A DNA stretch of 64,000 bases from Alcanivorax sp. REN37 (GTDB taxonomy: Bacteria > Pseudomonadota > Gammaproteobacteria > Pseudomonadales > Alcanivoracaceae): the NCBI RefSeq assembly GCF_041102775.1, contig NZ_JBGCUO010000001.1, positions 1,116,001 through 1,180,000 on the forward strand, in the 5' to 3' direction. The notes under the pieces are model-generated. The model searched no databases, had not been told where the DNA came from, and worked only from the letters and a program-made list of their open reading frames with translations. This document shows positions 58,501-64,000 of this stretch, one piece after another. Position numbers and translations under genes: made by a program. The number at the start of each line of letters is the position of its first letter. Position 1 is the first letter of the stretch.

Positions 58501-59099
58501 CCATTGGCATCGGTCAGATTGATGGTGCTGTCGGCGGCGTTGCCGTATTTCACAGTGCTGCGGTCGATCGGCTGGCTGAGCTGTAGCCGCAGCGAAGACA
58601 TATCCGCTACCGGCAGGTTGGTGCCGTCTGGGAACAGCCGCTTTACCTCGAAGTTGGCGGCGCTGACCTGGCTAGCCGGGCCTTCGTGCAGACCGCGGGT
58701 GGTGAAGGTCAGGGTGCGTGCCTTGGCATTACCGTCCACCAGCGCCAGCGCCGGCACTTTCACGGTGTATTGGGTCAGCGGCGCGAGGCCATCATCCGGC
58801 GTCAGCAGCAGCCCCTGGTCACCATCGACGGCCTCGAATGAGAACGCCACGCTTTGCCCTTGGGCATCGGTGATGGTGATGCTGGCTGCCGCGCTCTGCG
58901 GATCTTTGATGGCACTGGTGAAGCGCAGCGCCACCGGCGCCGGGGTCGGGACCTCGATCTGTTGGTGTCCCGGGAAGGCATAGACCAGACTCTGTCCTTG
59001 CTCGCGGATGATCTGCTCGTAACCGCTCTTAACATCGTCCTTGCCGCCGCCGCAGGCGGCCAAGCTGGCGATGCATGCGGCCAATAATAGGCGTTTCAT
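55530..59099 (-). CDS. large Ig-like-domain surface lipoprotein
   Basis: A 1189-residue lipoprotein: signal peptide with LAAC (Cys16), then CGGGKDD, typical of outer-membrane or surface lipoproteins. The N-terminal part holds SbsA/Big_5-type Ig-like repeats (VALRFTSAIKD ... LTPDDGLAPLTQYTVKVPAL; YLTIDPTDDMTPGQTYTLTI). A similar repeat pattern recurs around residues 490-590 and 745-800. No GxSxG lipase motif was found. It is followed on the same strand order by a FadL-type channel gene (upstream), suggesting joint work on hydrophobic substrates. Codons 1-~500 are GC-rich; the rest is clearly AT-richer. Confidence 0.8.
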   Translation of the reverse strand: MKRLLLAACIASLAACGGGKDDVKSGYEQIIREQGQSLVYAFPGHQQIEVPTPAPVALRFTSAIKDPQSAAASITITDAQGQSVAFSFEAVDGDQGLLLTPDDGLAPLTQYTVKVPALALVDGNAKARTLTFTTRGLHEGPASQVSAANFEVKRLFPDGTNLPVADMSSLRLQLSQPIDRSTVKYGNAADSTINLTDANGALVPASVLVGDGYLTIDPTDDMTPGQTYTLTISPDLKSRSGNSLAANSGMGSNLWRWSFQPIDTRPTPGAERARMVQLIDDKMMNSPLTGKQINQVPMYSVLLGLEGTQHAATPQAHGYLAAELAHLPSHPDVTPLTIKRGSLIETDSMTVHIGGEVPAGFDSGTVRMEFLSDATGYLIDNPFSSEPSSPKQLRLMMDMGISADVDKANGAVTQTIQHIELVGTAIVEDGMLTINAMGVVEPNVLGTERASALLSFYMQGLDDQNNAPTPPVDDRPLELVSWTMEDLSADGGPNKAHLAKPGDPIILNFNKPLDAASVSGSVSLERASSGGLTEEQIEYWVDGAALVINPKQILTYGKEGENVTYHLSIQNTLKDILGHPLQQPLGKTFSLPELVDNTAAEPLFPTILSTVPDERKKEHSPVVVSVYPGFPCALYEEFFSELSTPTNPPAQNLATALDFMKPALVRDLSAGKAGVCAGGHPGLEKSPSFGGPYDLEPMDDIIPVFDMPANRPILAYFSKDMDASSFVQGATFFVEEINDDETVIQQVSGTLTVEGRSLTFSPDKPWKENSLYRYRVLSSGWTLKPILSAAYGTHGLAADETSIDCGVNSVCDTYGRPLQTQPIGIPFIGKRNGNGTSTGGGQDYRIGSGQTEVDAGGPSLVQFFKGAKNSAAILQALRTQPISDLNGNFMAERSNSDTFSPEIFPGSGAMIPGEWMSAGLYEFVNQEYGPTEMINPQDNNEPLDPGGFLPPPNSAKVLSNHRNLELEQAFGLQYGESVGIFGVNNGCGYLIDPVTDDFIPMHCPEHKFTYLLSGIYAEVTDEVTSDGLKVLLYPSQVLSTAMDSSTLQQSQSTSSGGGMTIIAGSSGKQIMRMRYEPGMKPITAYISEQSGHAVLKAELDLYLDLPFIMSWGAQIPGNASDARSLPMKMEISGPISFLDDGRMLISQTNLGKTSIQVMIFGANPDPNGYLDLFIPKSGVNLQYVSEPIK

Positions 59100-59145
59100 A
59101 AGGCCACTCTCCTTGGAATTGTTATCAGCCTTGGTGTGATGCTTT

Positions 59146-60435
59146 TTAGAAATTCAGCGTTACGGAGCCGGCGAACACGTGCACATCACCCTCGGTGCGT
59201 GCGTTGCCAAGCGGAGTGCCGTTGCTGCTCACAACCTCAAAGTCGCGTTTGTCCAAACGCTGATACTGGTAGCCGAGGTCCATGCGCACCGGCCATGCCA
59301 GCAGCGGGACTTTCGGCAGCTTGGTGGTCACGCCAAGGCCAAGCACAGTTTTGTCCGCATCGATGTAGTTCACGCCGACGGTGCGCTTGCTTTCCAACGG
59401 GCTGCGCTCGTGGGCAACACCGGCGGTGAAGGTGAAGTGCTCACCGACATCAAACTCCACGCCGATACGCGGAATGAAAATGTCGCGGAAGTTGGCGTGT
59501 GCTTGGTCCTTGATAGTGTCGTCACGCAGTTCCCGCTGCAGCCGGCCCCAGGCTTGGTACTCCCCAGTGACGCCGAGGCGGAACTGGCCGAAGTCATATT
59601 TGACGCCGAGGGTGGTGATTTCCGGCTGGAATGAATCCAGCGTCTGGATCGCCAAGTTCAGCCCCGGCGGCTGGATCACACCCGGCACCGCCACGTTGGA
59701 GCGCACTTTGGTGCGGGTGTTGGAATAGGCGCGGTAAGAAAGCGCGGTTTCCAAGTTGTTCATCCAGCAATCGGCCTTCTGACAGAAGGTCTCACCCCAG
59801 CGCAGGTTGAGGCCCACGATCGGACGGAATACCGGCTTGGCAGAGACGTCCAACTCTTCGTTCGAGGTGTTGCCGGCCAGGGTGGTATCGGTATTTAAAG
59901 TGGCGTTGGCATGCAGGGTGACCCGCAGTGAAAAGCCGACATCAATACCGCGCCAGATATTGGTACCGGCCCCAGCGGTTAGGAACAGCGGCTGGCGGCC
60001 GTAGCTGAAATATTGCGGCGCGTTACTGGTGTTGGAGCCAAACGCCATCATTTCCTTGCCGTACTTTTCCACCCCGACCATCAGCCCGAAGTAGAGCGGG
60101 TGGTCCAGCGTGGAAAGGTTGGAGAGGTCGGTTTTCAGACCCAGTTGCACCTGCTGCGACGGCGTGTTCATGATGCGGCTGCCGTTGGTTTTGAGGTCAT
60201 GGTCGGCGTGGAACAGGCCGCCGGTGAGTTCGCCGCGACGGTCACGCACTAGGTTGGCAGGGTTGTAATACACCGCCGAGACCTGGCTGTTGAATACCGA
60301 AAGAGCCTGCGCTGATGCGACATCCGAAGGCAGCAACCCGTAAGTGGATGGCGCATTACCCATTGAGGCGAAAGCCGGCAGAGCCAGTGAAGAGGCGCCG
60401 AAGGCCACCGCCAAAGCGAGGGGTTTGAGGTTCAC
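59146..60435 (-). CDS. FadL/OmpP1-type outer-membrane channel
   Basis: A 429-residue outer-membrane beta-barrel protein. The signal peptide ends LALPAFA. The mature N-terminus contains AVYYNPANLVRD, the NPA motif typical of FadL/TodX-type channels for fatty acids, alkanes and aromatics, and the chain ends in an aromatic terminal strand (GSVTLNF). GTG 60435 follows AAAGGAG, so longer in-frame starts are rejected. It precedes the large lipoprotein gene by 46 nt and is probably in its operon. Confidence 0.85.
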   Translation of the reverse strand: MNLKPLALAVAFGASSLALPAFASMGNAPSTYGLLPSDVASAQALSVFNSQVSAVYYNPANLVRDRRGELTGGLFHADHDLKTNGSRIMNTPSQQVQLGLKTDLSNLSTLDHPLYFGLMVGVEKYGKEMMAFGSNTSNAPQYFSYGRQPLFLTAGAGTNIWRGIDVGFSLRVTLHANATLNTDTTLAGNTSNEELDVSAKPVFRPIVGLNLRWGETFCQKADCWMNNLETALSYRAYSNTRTKVRSNVAVPGVIQPPGLNLAIQTLDSFQPEITTLGVKYDFGQFRLGVTGEYQAWGRLQRELRDDTIKDQAHANFRDIFIPRIGVEFDVGEHFTFTAGVAHERSPLESKRTVGVNYIDADKTVLGLGVTTKLPKVPLLAWPVRMDLGYQYQRLDKRDFEVVSSNGTPLGNARTEGDVHVFAGSVTLNF

Positions 60436-61009
60436 AGTACGATCTCCTTTCTTATTTTGAGCCCGATCAGTGGGCAGTGTGGGGTGATCTGTGCAGGCGG
60501 GCTTTTTTATGATTTTCGTGTGCGTCGCTGAGTCGCGAGAGAGACCTTGCGGCACCGAAAATCCACTGCAAAAAAGAAAAACCACACCCATCCGAGGTTA
60601 GGGCGCGGGTGGCGGGGAATGAACAGCACATAGTGAAAGGCAGCTTTTCATAAAATGAGGGATTGGCGTGCCAAGTGAATTCGGGGCAGACGATGGGCGG
60701 GAAGTACTGTAATTGTGTTGCGGAATGAAACTGCTTGTAAAACAGTGGATTGGGTCACTGATTGTGGCGGATGCGCCAACCTGTTGTGGTCTGTATGGCG
60801 TAATGTGGCGGCCGTAAGCAGTGTGAGTTGTGTCTGGAGACCTGGTTACGGGGCGCCGTGGCCAATCGGGGGGTGAGCTGGTTTAGCAGCCCTTTCGGGT
60901 AATTAAATGGATTTCAGCCGGGTAGCGGGCTCTCTTTTACAGCCTTGTCAGCAGCACCGAAATGCCCCACAATCCGCGCCCTTGAAGGCCCGTCCTTCAA
61001 TGTCGTGTA
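60436..61009. other. regulatory/intergenic region before the FadL-type gene
   Basis: About 570 bp with no gene. It should hold the promoter of the minus-strand FadL-lipoprotein operon. A 7-bp hairpin (60982-60988 with 60994-61000) lies just before the tRNA fragment. Confidence 0.4.
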
Positions 61010-61034
61010 GCGGGTGTAGTTCAATGGTAGAACC
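61010..61034 (+). pseudogene. tRNA-Gly 5' fragment
   Basis: The 25 nt match the acceptor 5' strand, D-arm (GTTC AATGGTA GAAC) and position 26 of a bacterial tRNA-Gly. Sequence then departs: no anticodon arm or T-arm follows. It marks one junction of the integrated element. Confidence 0.75.
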
Positions 61035-61081
61035 CTCCCCGACGCTGTAGCCCGCATGAATACTGCCTTTCAGAGGCACTC

Positions 61082-61113
61082 TGTCTCACAAATCGTTTTT
61101 TGTCTCACAAATC
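61082..61113. repeat. 13-nt direct repeat next to the integrase gene
   Basis: TGTCTCACAAATC occurs at 61082-61094 and 61101-61113, starts 19 nt apart, between the tRNA fragment and the integrase stop. Place and spacing suit arm-type integrase-binding sites. Confidence 0.6.
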
Positions 61114-61116
61114 AAA

Positions 61117-62133
61117 TTAACGCACCGGGTCGATGATCGCTTTTCGGCGACGATAGTGCGTGCGCGTCATTTCCACGCTGGAGTGATTCAGCAGCGCCTG
61201 GGCGCGGGCATCATCTTCGGCTTCAGATCCCACTTTTGCGCGCAGGTCATGGCGGGTGAAGGGCTCCTTTAGGGCCGTTTCTGCTATTGCCCGCTGCATT
61301 GATTCACGCCAGTTTTGGTCGAAGCGCTCGCTGCGGTCGTTCTTCACGAGGCCGGCGCCACGGGGGCCGGTGAATAGGAATTCAGAGCTGCCAACGCGCG
61401 TGTCCCTGGCCATTGTGATTGCCTCACGCAGCGCGGCCGTCATGCGAAACAGCGACTCCTTCCCAGTTTTGTGATTGAGAATTCGTAAAATATCACCGCG
61501 GTCGTCATCGAGGGTGATGCGCAGGATGTCTGTTTTGCGTGCGCCGGTGAGTAGCGCGATGGCGGCAAATGCGAGCTGCACCGGGCTCGCAACCTTCTTC
61601 CATTCGTCGAGCTCCCAGTCTTCAACCAGGCGAGTGCGGGCGACCTTCACTCCATCTCGAATTCCGTAGTACTTCACTTCACTTTTGACTGGGTTGGCGC
61701 GGATGACTCCCCAGCGCACGGCGCGGTTGAGGACGTTGTTCAGCACCTTCAGGTCGTTGTTGGCGACGTTCATGGTGCGGCTCTCAGCAACGGCGTCCAG
61801 GTACTGGTAGACGATCATGGGCTCGATCTGTGAGAAGCGGTTATGTCCGAGTGCCAGCCGCAGCCTACGCAACGAAGCGCTGTATGACTCTTGGGTGTTC
61901 GGTTTGAAGGTGGGCAGTACTTCCAGCTCGTAGCGATCAATGGCCCAAGAAAGCTTGTTCTCGGCTTCGAGCTCTTTCTTGTCGGCAAACGCTCGCAGTG
62001 CAGTGGGGTAGTCAGTGCCCAGGCGGTACCAGCTTTTGCCGTCGAACAGGGCCAGTTCTGACTTGCGCGGCCGGTAGTAGAAGGCACCGTGTTTGAACGC
62101 CCACCGCCGCGGCAGCGCACCGCGCTTACCCAT
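61117..62133 (-). CDS. int: tyrosine recombinase (integrase)
   Basis: A 338-residue phage-type integrase. An N-terminal arm/DNA-binding region with an unusual RRWAFKHGAFYYRPR start is followed by a core-binding SAM-like domain (about 60-155). The catalytic residues are Arg199 (TGARKTD), Lys222 (NHKTGKE), His295 and Arg298 (FTRHDLRAK), His317 and Tyr327 (THYRRR). It would catalyse insertion and excision at the tRNA-Gly locus. It overlaps the DUF4224 gene by 8 nt and is last in the leftward early transcript. Confidence 0.94.
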   Translation of the reverse strand: MGKRGALPRRWAFKHGAFYYRPRKSELALFDGKSWYRLGTDYPTALRAFADKKELEAENKLSWAIDRYELEVLPTFKPNTQESYSASLRRLRLALGHNRFSQIEPMIVYQYLDAVAESRTMNVANNDLKVLNNVLNRAVRWGVIRANPVKSEVKYYGIRDGVKVARTRLVEDWELDEWKKVASPVQLAFAAIALLTGARKTDILRITLDDDRGDILRILNHKTGKESLFRMTAALREAITMARDTRVGSSEFLFTGPRGAGLVKNDRSERFDQNWRESMQRAIAETALKEPFTRHDLRAKVGSEAEDDARAQALLNHSSVEMTRTHYRRRKAIIDPVR

Positions 62134-62341
62134 TGAGGAATTCCAGGTTCACGCTGCCGCGCGACTCTTGGGGCTGCGTTTTAATGCCCAATGAGGTGTT
62201 CACGGCATCGCGGGTGACAACGGGTTTTCCGTCCGGGCGTTCGCCGAAGGGCACACCCATCAGACGCAAGGCTTCACGCTGGGCGGCGCTGTGTTTCTTG
62301 CCGGTCAGCTTGATCAGCTCTGTGTGGTCGAGAATGAACAT
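62126..62341 (-). CDS. DUF4224 protein, integrase-associated
   Basis: A 71-residue phage protein. The core pattern LTGKKHSAAQREALRLMGVPFGERPDGKPVVTRDAV matches DUF4224, which almost always lies next to phage integrases and may act as an excisionase-like DNA-binding cofactor. Its 3' end overlaps the integrase start. Confidence 0.85.
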   Translation of the reverse strand: MFILDHTELIKLTGKKHSAAQREALRLMGVPFGERPDGKPVVTRDAVNTSLGIKTQPQESRGSVNLEFLNG

Positions 62342-62413
62342 CGCCGTCGGTCCTAAGAGTGATTGAAGAGAGGGCCGGTGTTATTTGCGCCACCGCCGGC
62401 TGGGCTGAACCGG

Positions 62414-62953
62414 TTAGAACGGTATGTCGTCGTCGAAGTCGTTCGCCTTCAAAGGCGGAGTTGTTGAACCATCGCGCGCCGCCTGATAGGCGTTCGAGTC
62501 GCGCTGTGGGCGTGCGAAGCCGCCGGCACCGGCGCCATCGCCGTCAAAGCCGTTAGGTTGCTGGTCACGGGCATGCCCGCCGCCAAATCCACCACCAGCT
62601 CTAGAGCTGCCTTCACCGCGGCCGTCCAGCATCTGCATTTCGCTGGCAACGATCTCGGTGGTGTAGCGGTCTTGACCATCCTGACCCTGCCACTTGCGGG
62701 TGCGCAGCGAGCCCTCGACGTACACCTTGCTGCCCTTCTTCAGGTACTCACCGGCAATCTCAGCCAAGCGATTGAAGAACACCACCCGGTGCCATTCAGT
62801 GCGTTCCTGCATCTGCCCGCTGTTTTTGTCCTTCCAGCTTTCACTGGTGGCCAGGCTGACGTTGGTGACAGCGCCCCCGTTGGGCATGAAACGGGTTTCC
62901 GGGTCCTGGCCCAGGTTGCCGATCAAGATGACTTTATTGATGCCGCGCGCCAT
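62414..62953 (-). CDS. ssb: single-stranded DNA-binding protein
   Basis: A 179-residue SSB: N-terminal OB fold ([19 protein letters not shown] to ~residue 110), Gly/Asp-rich linker, and the acidic partner-binding tip DDDIPF. Its place among early phage genes indicates a phage-borne copy for element replication or recombination, not the host gene. Its ATG overlaps the preceding stop (TAATG). Confidence 0.94.
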   Translation of the reverse strand: MARGINKVILIGNLGQDPETRFMPNGGAVTNVSLATSESWKDKNSGQMQERTEWHRVVFFNRLAEIAGEYLKKGSKVYVEGSLRTRKWQGQDGQDRYTTEIVASEMQMLDGRGEGSSRAGGGFGGGHARDQQPNGFDGDGAGAGGFARPQRDSNAYQAARDGSTTPPLKANDFDDDIPF

Positions 62954-63156
62954 TACTCACCCCCTGCCGCACGGGCGGCGCACTGGCAACGCTTTACATC
63001 TATCGACCACACACCGGAAAAATACGGCTGCACAGTGCATCCCCGGAAAAGCCAGGCCCCCAAAATACGGCCGACACCATCGGCGCCCGCATCGGTAGCG
63101 CCGACCACCGCCCCGCATTGGCAAATGGCTACAAATCCAGACGGCTTCTCTCTCAC
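62953..63156 (-). CDS. small cysteine-containing phage protein
   Basis: A 67-residue protein with Cys in a CQCG motif, a single Cys midway, and a CQC pair near the end, suggesting metal binding. It begins with GTG overlapping the upstream stop (GTGA) and ends overlapping ssb, so both junctions are coupled. It ends AARAAGGE, the same tail as the upstream gene. Function unknown. Confidence 0.7.
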   Translation of the reverse strand: MREKPSGFVAICQCGAVVGATDAGADGVGRILGAWLFRGCTVQPYFSGVWSIDVKRCQCAARAAGGE

Positions 63157-63182
63157 TTCTCACCCCCTGCCGCACGGGCGGC
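62956..63182. repeat. 24-nt direct repeat at two gene ends
   Basis: The same 24 nt (ctcaccccctgc ... gggcggc) occur at 62956-62979 and 63159-63182. Each copy encodes the AARAAGG C-terminus of the gene ending there. Confidence 0.85.
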
Positions 63183-63713
63183 ATCAGACAACGCGTTCTG
63201 AATCGGACCCAGCTTCTCCATAATCTGCTCAGCCCACGGCTCCCACTCAGGGTCTGGGCTACCACAGCACTCCGTCCCGGTTTGGCCACAGCACACCAGA
63301 TATGCAGACTGGTATGCGTCTTGCAAAACGTCCTGCACCGCTTCCAACGCCACCACCACCACGGAAGCCATTAGCGCATCCCGCTCTTCCCGCAACTTTC
63401 TCACAGACTCAGCCTGATCCGTGTTCCACTTATCTGCATATTCGCCTCTGCGAGTGAGTTCCGGATCAGGGTTTCTCGCCGCAACTCCGCAGGTAATAAC
63501 GCGGTGCATATTCAGCTCGGCCTCGGCCTTGTAGGAATCGCGCTCCGCCTCTAGCTCACTAATCTCTGCCTTCAACCTCTCCCTGTCAGCCAGCACTGCG
63601 GAGCGGGCGTATTCGTTCATTTGCACGTCGGTGAAAACAGCCTCATCGTGACCGGCCAGATTGTGTTTTTTGAAACCTGCCGGCAGCTCCGGCAGCTTGA
63701 TGTCGTCAGTCAT
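63153..63713 (-). CDS. hypothetical phage coiled-coil protein
   Basis: A 186-residue protein. A central coiled coil (DRERLKAEISELEAERDSYKAEAE; later SVRKLREERDALM) is followed by a region with two Cys pairs (LVCCGQTGTECCGSPDPEWEPW) and the AARAAGGEK tail. AAGGAG precedes ATG 63713. It resembles small 'ead/Ea22-like' phage early proteins in general style, but I do not claim a family. It overlaps the next upstream gene by 8 nt. Confidence 0.7.
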   Translation of the reverse strand: MTDDIKLPELPAGFKKHNLAGHDEAVFTDVQMNEYARSAVLADRERLKAEISELEAERDSYKAEAELNMHRVITCGVAARNPDPELTRRGEYADKWNTDQAESVRKLREERDALMASVVVVALEAVQDVLQDAYQSAYLVCCGQTGTECCGSPDPEWEPWAEQIMEKLGPIQNALSDAARAAGGEK

Positions 63714-63984
63714 GGCTGGTCTCCTTCTCTGCGGACAGCTTCGCAACCTGCTCGCGGATAGGGCGCATGAATTGCACGTCAACGGTCGGGCGGACCAGCG
63801 GCTCAACTTCGGAGCACGGCCACGGGATGTCGGTTTCTCGGCAACGGTGCTGCCCCATCGCCTTGTCGCGCGAGAACTTCTCCGCTTCGTCCAGACGGGT
63901 TGTGTACCCGCCGCCACGTCGCCACCAAACCACGCAGTTGCCAACATAGTCCCGGCTGTCCTGCAGATAGAATTGATCAGTCAT
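63706..63984 (-). CDS. hypothetical phage protein
   Basis: A 92-residue protein with a Trp/Gly-rich N-terminal part (GNCVVWWRRGGGYTTRLDEAEKF) and a CRETDIPWPCSEVEPL motif typical of small early phage proteins that modify or sense a host component; function unknown. AGAGG precedes ATG 63984. It overlaps the next gene downstream. Confidence 0.7.
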   Translation of the reverse strand: MTDQFYLQDSRDYVGNCVVWWRRGGGYTTRLDEAEKFSRDKAMGQHRCRETDIPWPCSEVEPLVRPTVDVQFMRPIREQVAKLSAEKETSHD

Positions 63985-64000
63985 GTCTGGCCTCTTGCTT

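Larger units (their letters stand above)
61010..64000. mobile_element. prophage or integrative element, integrase end (partial)
   Basis: A tRNA fragment, a tyrosine recombinase, a DUF4224 protein, a phage-type SSB and several small overlapping early genes lie on one strand, distinct from the housekeeping genes to the left. The far end is outside the window. No structural phage gene is visible, so prophage is likely but not proven. Confidence 0.8.

Noticed and set aside
55530-59099. VolA-type surface lipase
   Set aside because: I found no GxSxG nucleophile motif in the 1189 residues; only the pairing with a FadL-type gene is similar.
61010-61085. Complete functional tRNA-Gly
   Set aside because: Only the first 25 nt match; no anticodon stem, T-arm or 3' acceptor strand follows.

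Overview
The window is 64 kb of a high-GC gammaproteobacterial chromosome. The gene set and local order (rnt-argG-gloA, pyrC, sbcB, nth, the YaeQ/RluA-like pair, the PA0069-type radical SAM protein) resemble the Pseudomonadales/Oceanospirillales. A NhaD Na+/H+ antiporter, a FadL-type outer-membrane channel and a PraB-like secreted protein suggest a marine or halotolerant, Alcanivorax-like hydrocarbon or lipid user. The genus is my inference, not a search result.

Layout. 0-3.1 kb: partial DUF368 membrane protein, degenerate LytM (NlpD-like) lipoprotein, an alpha/beta hydrolase and a DsbA-like lipoprotein. 3.3-6.2 kb: FieF, RNase T, argG. 6.4-9.2 kb: a tightly coupled operon gloA - retropepsin-like zinc protease - rimK - aspartoacylase-like, closed by a strong bidirectional terminator. 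9.3-20.6 kb: LPS-kinase-like protein, nth, HAD hydrolase, glycine-zipper protein, amidase, EamA transporter, nhaD, LLM oxidoreductase, pyrC, thioredoxin-like. 20.7-27.7 kb: sbcB, DUF1266 protein, a Fur-box-preceded pair of fused ABC exporters, and a TRIC/glycine-transporter-type membrane protein behind a tandem glycine riboswitch. 27.8-36.5 kb: ahpC-ahpF, patatin, metG, a 7TM hybrid histidine kinase, DUF2288. 36.7-42.7 kb: radical SAM, hydrolase, a GNAT/C39-peptidase fusion coupled to a DUF2817 metallopeptidase, a thioesterase, YaeQ and an RluA-family enzyme. 42.7-45.6 kb: three CorA-type paralogues in tandem. 45.9-53.9 kb: spermidine-synthase-like protein, slt, rsmC, SDR, PAP2 phosphatase, GNAT, and an MFS/MarR divergent pair with a visible operator.

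53.9-60.4 kb is the most unusual chromosomal stretch. A low-GC segment begins after the MarR gene, carries a PraB-like secreted protein, and ends inside a 1189-residue surface-lipoprotein gene. The first ~500 residues of that gene have normal high GC and the last ~690 have low GC. The gene lies next to a FadL-type channel gene.

61.0-64.0 kb is the integrase end of a prophage or integrative element. A 25-nt 5' fragment of a tRNA-Gly gene is followed by a tyrosine recombinase, a DUF4224 protein, ssb and small early genes, all on the minus strand with overlapping stops and starts. The element continues past the right edge.
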